From: Pseudomonadota bacterium
GTDB lineage: Bacteria > Myxococcota > UBA9042 > PHBI01
DNA length: 7,142 nucleotides
Direction of reading: 5' to 3'
Assembly (NCBI GenBank): GCA_005772945.1
Contig: SXIE01000236.1
Span: 1 to 7,142, forward strand
A model generated the notes under the pieces. The model did no database searches and was not told the DNA's origin. It saw nothing but the letters and a program-made list of their open reading frames with translations. Within the stretch, counting starts at the first letter, position 1. The number at the start of each line of letters is the position of its first letter. Of the stretch, positions 5,751 to 7,142 are shown piece by piece. The position numbers and the translations under genes were made by a program.

Positions 5751-6569
5751 TCAGGGCCGTGCGGCCGGCGGGGTCGGATCCTCGGGCGTCCCGCCGCAAT
5801 GCTTGGGCGGCTCGGTGCAAGAATTCTGCGGTCCGTCGTCGGGAAACGCGCCGTGGTTGTCGAGGTAGCACTTGATCTCGTCGTTCCACGCGTCGACGAC
5901 GGCGTCGTCCACGACGATGCGGTTGTAGCAGCCCCACTCGCAGCAACGCAGATCCGCGCTGACGGGGATCTCCTTGCACGCGTCGAGGTAGGCGCAGTAG
6001 CTGCGGCAGAGGTTCGCTTCGTTCGCGAACTTCGGGTTGATCGTCTTCTCCCAGTCGCACTGACTCGGGTCGACCGGCACTTTGCCGTGAAAGGACGGCG
6101 AGCCGCACACCTTGACGTTGCCGAGCGCCGGGAACACGGGATCGCCGAGCCAGCGCGGGATGTCGCACGTCTCCCAGGCGAGGTCGATGGCCTCGCAGGC
6201 GTCGCTCGCGCTGCAGCGCGGGACGCAGAAGCGCTCGAGGTCCCCTTGGAAGGCGGGCGCGTCGGGGTTCGGCAGGTCCTCGTAGGACACGCATAGCGCG
6301 GCGCCCTCTGCGGCGTCGTCGCCGGCTGGGCAGGGCTCCCAGGCGGTCGTGCACGGCCGCGAGCAGAAGGGCGTGCCGTACTGGCTCTTCAGGCAGATGC
6401 GCGTGAGGCAGTCGGCGTCCTTCGCGCACGAGGCGCCCAGCGGCTGCGGCGTCGTTTGCGTGTCGCCGCTCGCGTCGGCGCCGGTGCCGGTGCTGTCGCC
6501 GCCGCAGGCCGCGGAAAGGGTTGCGAGGACGAGGGAGATTGCGGTGCGTGCGCCCGAGATGCGAGTCAT
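5751..6569 (-). CDS. Cysteine-rich lipoprotein
   Basis: A 272-residue protein. The N-terminus has R3 and R8, a hydrophobic stretch and LSAAC, a lipobox with the lipidated cysteine at 22. A G-G-D-S start and a Thr/Asp/Gly linker follow. The mature part has 22 further cysteines, an even number consistent with many disulfides in the envelope or outside the cell. It starts with the module GASCAKDADC, then C-x4-C and FCSRPC steps, and has a C-C pair in the second half (RCCEWGC). No enzyme motif was seen. The family looks like the poorly characterised cysteine-rich lipoproteins abundant in Myxococcota. The ATG at 6569 is chosen because it gives the complete signal peptide; the open frame further upstream is antisense to the divergent gene. 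There is no ribosome binding site before it, and a TATCCT box sits close enough to suggest a leaderless mRNA. Shared module and divergent orientation link it to the 6624 gene. Confidence 0.8.
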   Translation of the reverse strand: MTRISGARTAISLVLATLSAACGGDSTGTGADASGDTQTTPQPLGASCAKDADCLTRICLKSQYGTPFCSRPCTTAWEPCPAGDDAAEGAALCVSYEDLPNPDAPAFQGDLERFCVPRCSASDACEAIDLAWETCDIPRWLGDPVFPALGNVKVCGSPSFHGKVPVDPSQCDWEKTINPKFANEANLCRSYCAYLDACKEIPVSADLRCCEWGCYNRIVVDDAVVDAWNDEIKCYLDNHGAFPDDGPQNSCTEPPKHCGGTPEDPTPPAARP

Positions 6570-6623
6570 GGCGGGAGGATAGCGCGCTTTCGTTCCCCCC
6601 GCGATTCCGTTACGGTTCGGAGC
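6570..6623. promoter_or_regulatory. Shared promoter region between divergent lipoprotein genes
   Basis: Only 54 bp separate the two starts, so both promoters must lie here or inside the opposite gene. Minus strand: TATCCT (read from 6581 to 6576) lies 6 nt before the ATG. Plus strand: TACGGT (6611-6616) lies 7 nt before the GTG. Both match the most conserved positions of a -10 box, but neither has a good -35. A run of six C (6595-6600) lies near the centre. Confidence 0.4.
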
Positions 6624-7142
6624 GTGCACCCACGTCACACCTTCGCGTTCGTTTTCTCCGCGCTGACGGCGATCCTCTTGGCGGGCGCTTGCGGCGACTC
6701 TGTCACGACGATCGTCTGCCCGATCGGGACGCGCCCCGAGGGCAGCGCCTGCGTGCCGATCGACGGCGCCGACACTGGCCAACCGGACACGGCGGCGATC
6801 GACAGCGCGGCGCCAAGCGAGACCGGCGCGCCCGATGTGGTCGACGAGGCCACGCCCAGCGACGGGACGTCGCCCGACGACGGCGCCGAGGCGACCCCGG
6901 GACCGACGGGCGCGAGCTGCGTGAAGAACGCCGATTGCGCCGGCGGAACCTGCCTCAACTGGACGGGCGGCTACTGCACCGCGCTCGACTGTGAAGCCGA
7001 CGGTTGCGGTGCGGGCGCCACGTGCGTCGCGCTTGCCGGCAACCACATCTGCCTTGCCGACTGTGCGAGCGATGCCGACTGCTCGGCGGCGAGTCAGCGC
7101 TGCAAGGCGCTCCCGGCGTCGGCGGCGGGCGCCGCGTCCGGC
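6624..7142 (+). CDS. Cysteine-rich lipoprotein (3' partial)
   Basis: 173 codons are visible before the right edge, with no stop. GTG 6624 is the only nearby start that yields a full signal peptide: VHPRHTFAF, a hydrophobic core, then LLAGAC with the lipidated cysteine at 23, followed by GDS as in the divergent neighbour. Next come a short piece with two cysteines (IVCPIGTRPEGSACVP), a roughly 55-residue linker rich in Asp, Thr, Pro, Ser and Ala, and a cysteine-rich domain. That domain begins GASCVKNADCAGGTC and continues with evenly spaced cysteines (GYC, LDC, DGC, ATC, HIC, ADC, ADC, QRC), the look of small disulfide-bonded repeats. It is probably exported and anchored in the outer membrane. 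No catalytic motif was seen; a binding or surface role is possible. GGAG lies only 1 nt before the GTG, too close to act as a normal ribosome binding site. Confidence 0.75.
   Translation, partial: MHPRHTFAFVFSALTAILLAGACGDSVTTIVCPIGTRPEGSACVPIDGADTGQPDTAAIDSAAPSETGAPDVVDEATPSDGTSPDDGAEATPGPTGASCVKNADCAGGTCLNWTGGYCTALDCEADGCGAGATCVALAGNHICLADCASDADCSAASQRCKALPASAAGAASG

Noticed and set aside
5702..5766. Intrinsic terminator between the convergent genes
   Set aside because: Stable stems are present (5702-5718, and GGCC pairs at 5755-5766), but no T-run follows on either strand, so I list only the repeat.
4702..6429. Long minus-strand open frame of 575 codons
   Set aside because: It crosses three unrelated genes on both strands, is extremely Arg-rich and has no recognisable domain; it is a GC-driven shadow.
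6570..7046. Upstream extension of the minus-strand lipoprotein frame
   Set aside because: It would bury the signal peptide and lipobox inside the protein and is antisense to the divergent lipoprotein gene.

Overview
The window is very GC-rich DNA with closely packed genes. It most likely comes from a myxobacterium or a related deltaproteobacterial lineage (Myxococcota / Bradymonadales-like). Three things point there: a secreted protein with a MYXO-CTERM-type sorting tail, two cysteine-rich lipoproteins with the G-x-S-C-x-K-x-A-D-C type of module common in those genomes, and a degenerate NtrC-type AAA+ protein, a family much expanded in myxobacteria. No tRNA, rRNA, CRISPR array, transposase or phage gene was seen.

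Layout. (1) 1-3092: a large protein, cut by the left edge, with a C-terminal SAM-dependent methyltransferase domain. It overlaps by ATGA a small P-loop kinase of the dephospho-CoA-kinase-like / dCMP-deaminase-N-terminal type. (2) 3093-3249: a 157-bp gap with small repeats and an inverted repeat, ending in a perfect AGGAGG. (3) 3250-5694: a tight three-gene unit. It holds a sigma-54-activator-like AAA+ protein that has lost the GAFTGA loop and the Walker B glutamate, a winged-helix-type protein 4 nt downstream, and a small secreted MYXO-CTERM protein overlapping by ATGA. (4) 5695-5750: a short convergent gap filled mostly by a repeat. (5) 5751-6569 (minus) and 6624-7142 (plus, cut by the right edge): two divergent cysteine-rich lipoprotein genes that share a sequence module.

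The strongest signal outside the genes is a 39-bp repeat matching at 38 of 39 positions, with copies at 3053-3091 and 5703-5741. The first copy encodes the last 13 codons and part of the stop of the kinase gene. The second lies between convergent genes just after the MYXO-CTERM gene. The one internal difference sits in a hairpin loop, so both possible stems survive. At the kinase end the unit is bounded by an exact 11-bp direct repeat with a 39-bp, frame-preserving period. This suggests a small palindromic element that was inserted or duplicated in frame and became protein tail.

How the genes work together is mostly inference. The 3250-5694 unit pairs a probably ATPase-dead AAA+ regulator-like protein and a DNA-binding-type protein with a surface-sorted protein, so it could be a regulatory or envelope module. 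No function can be proved from sequence alone.
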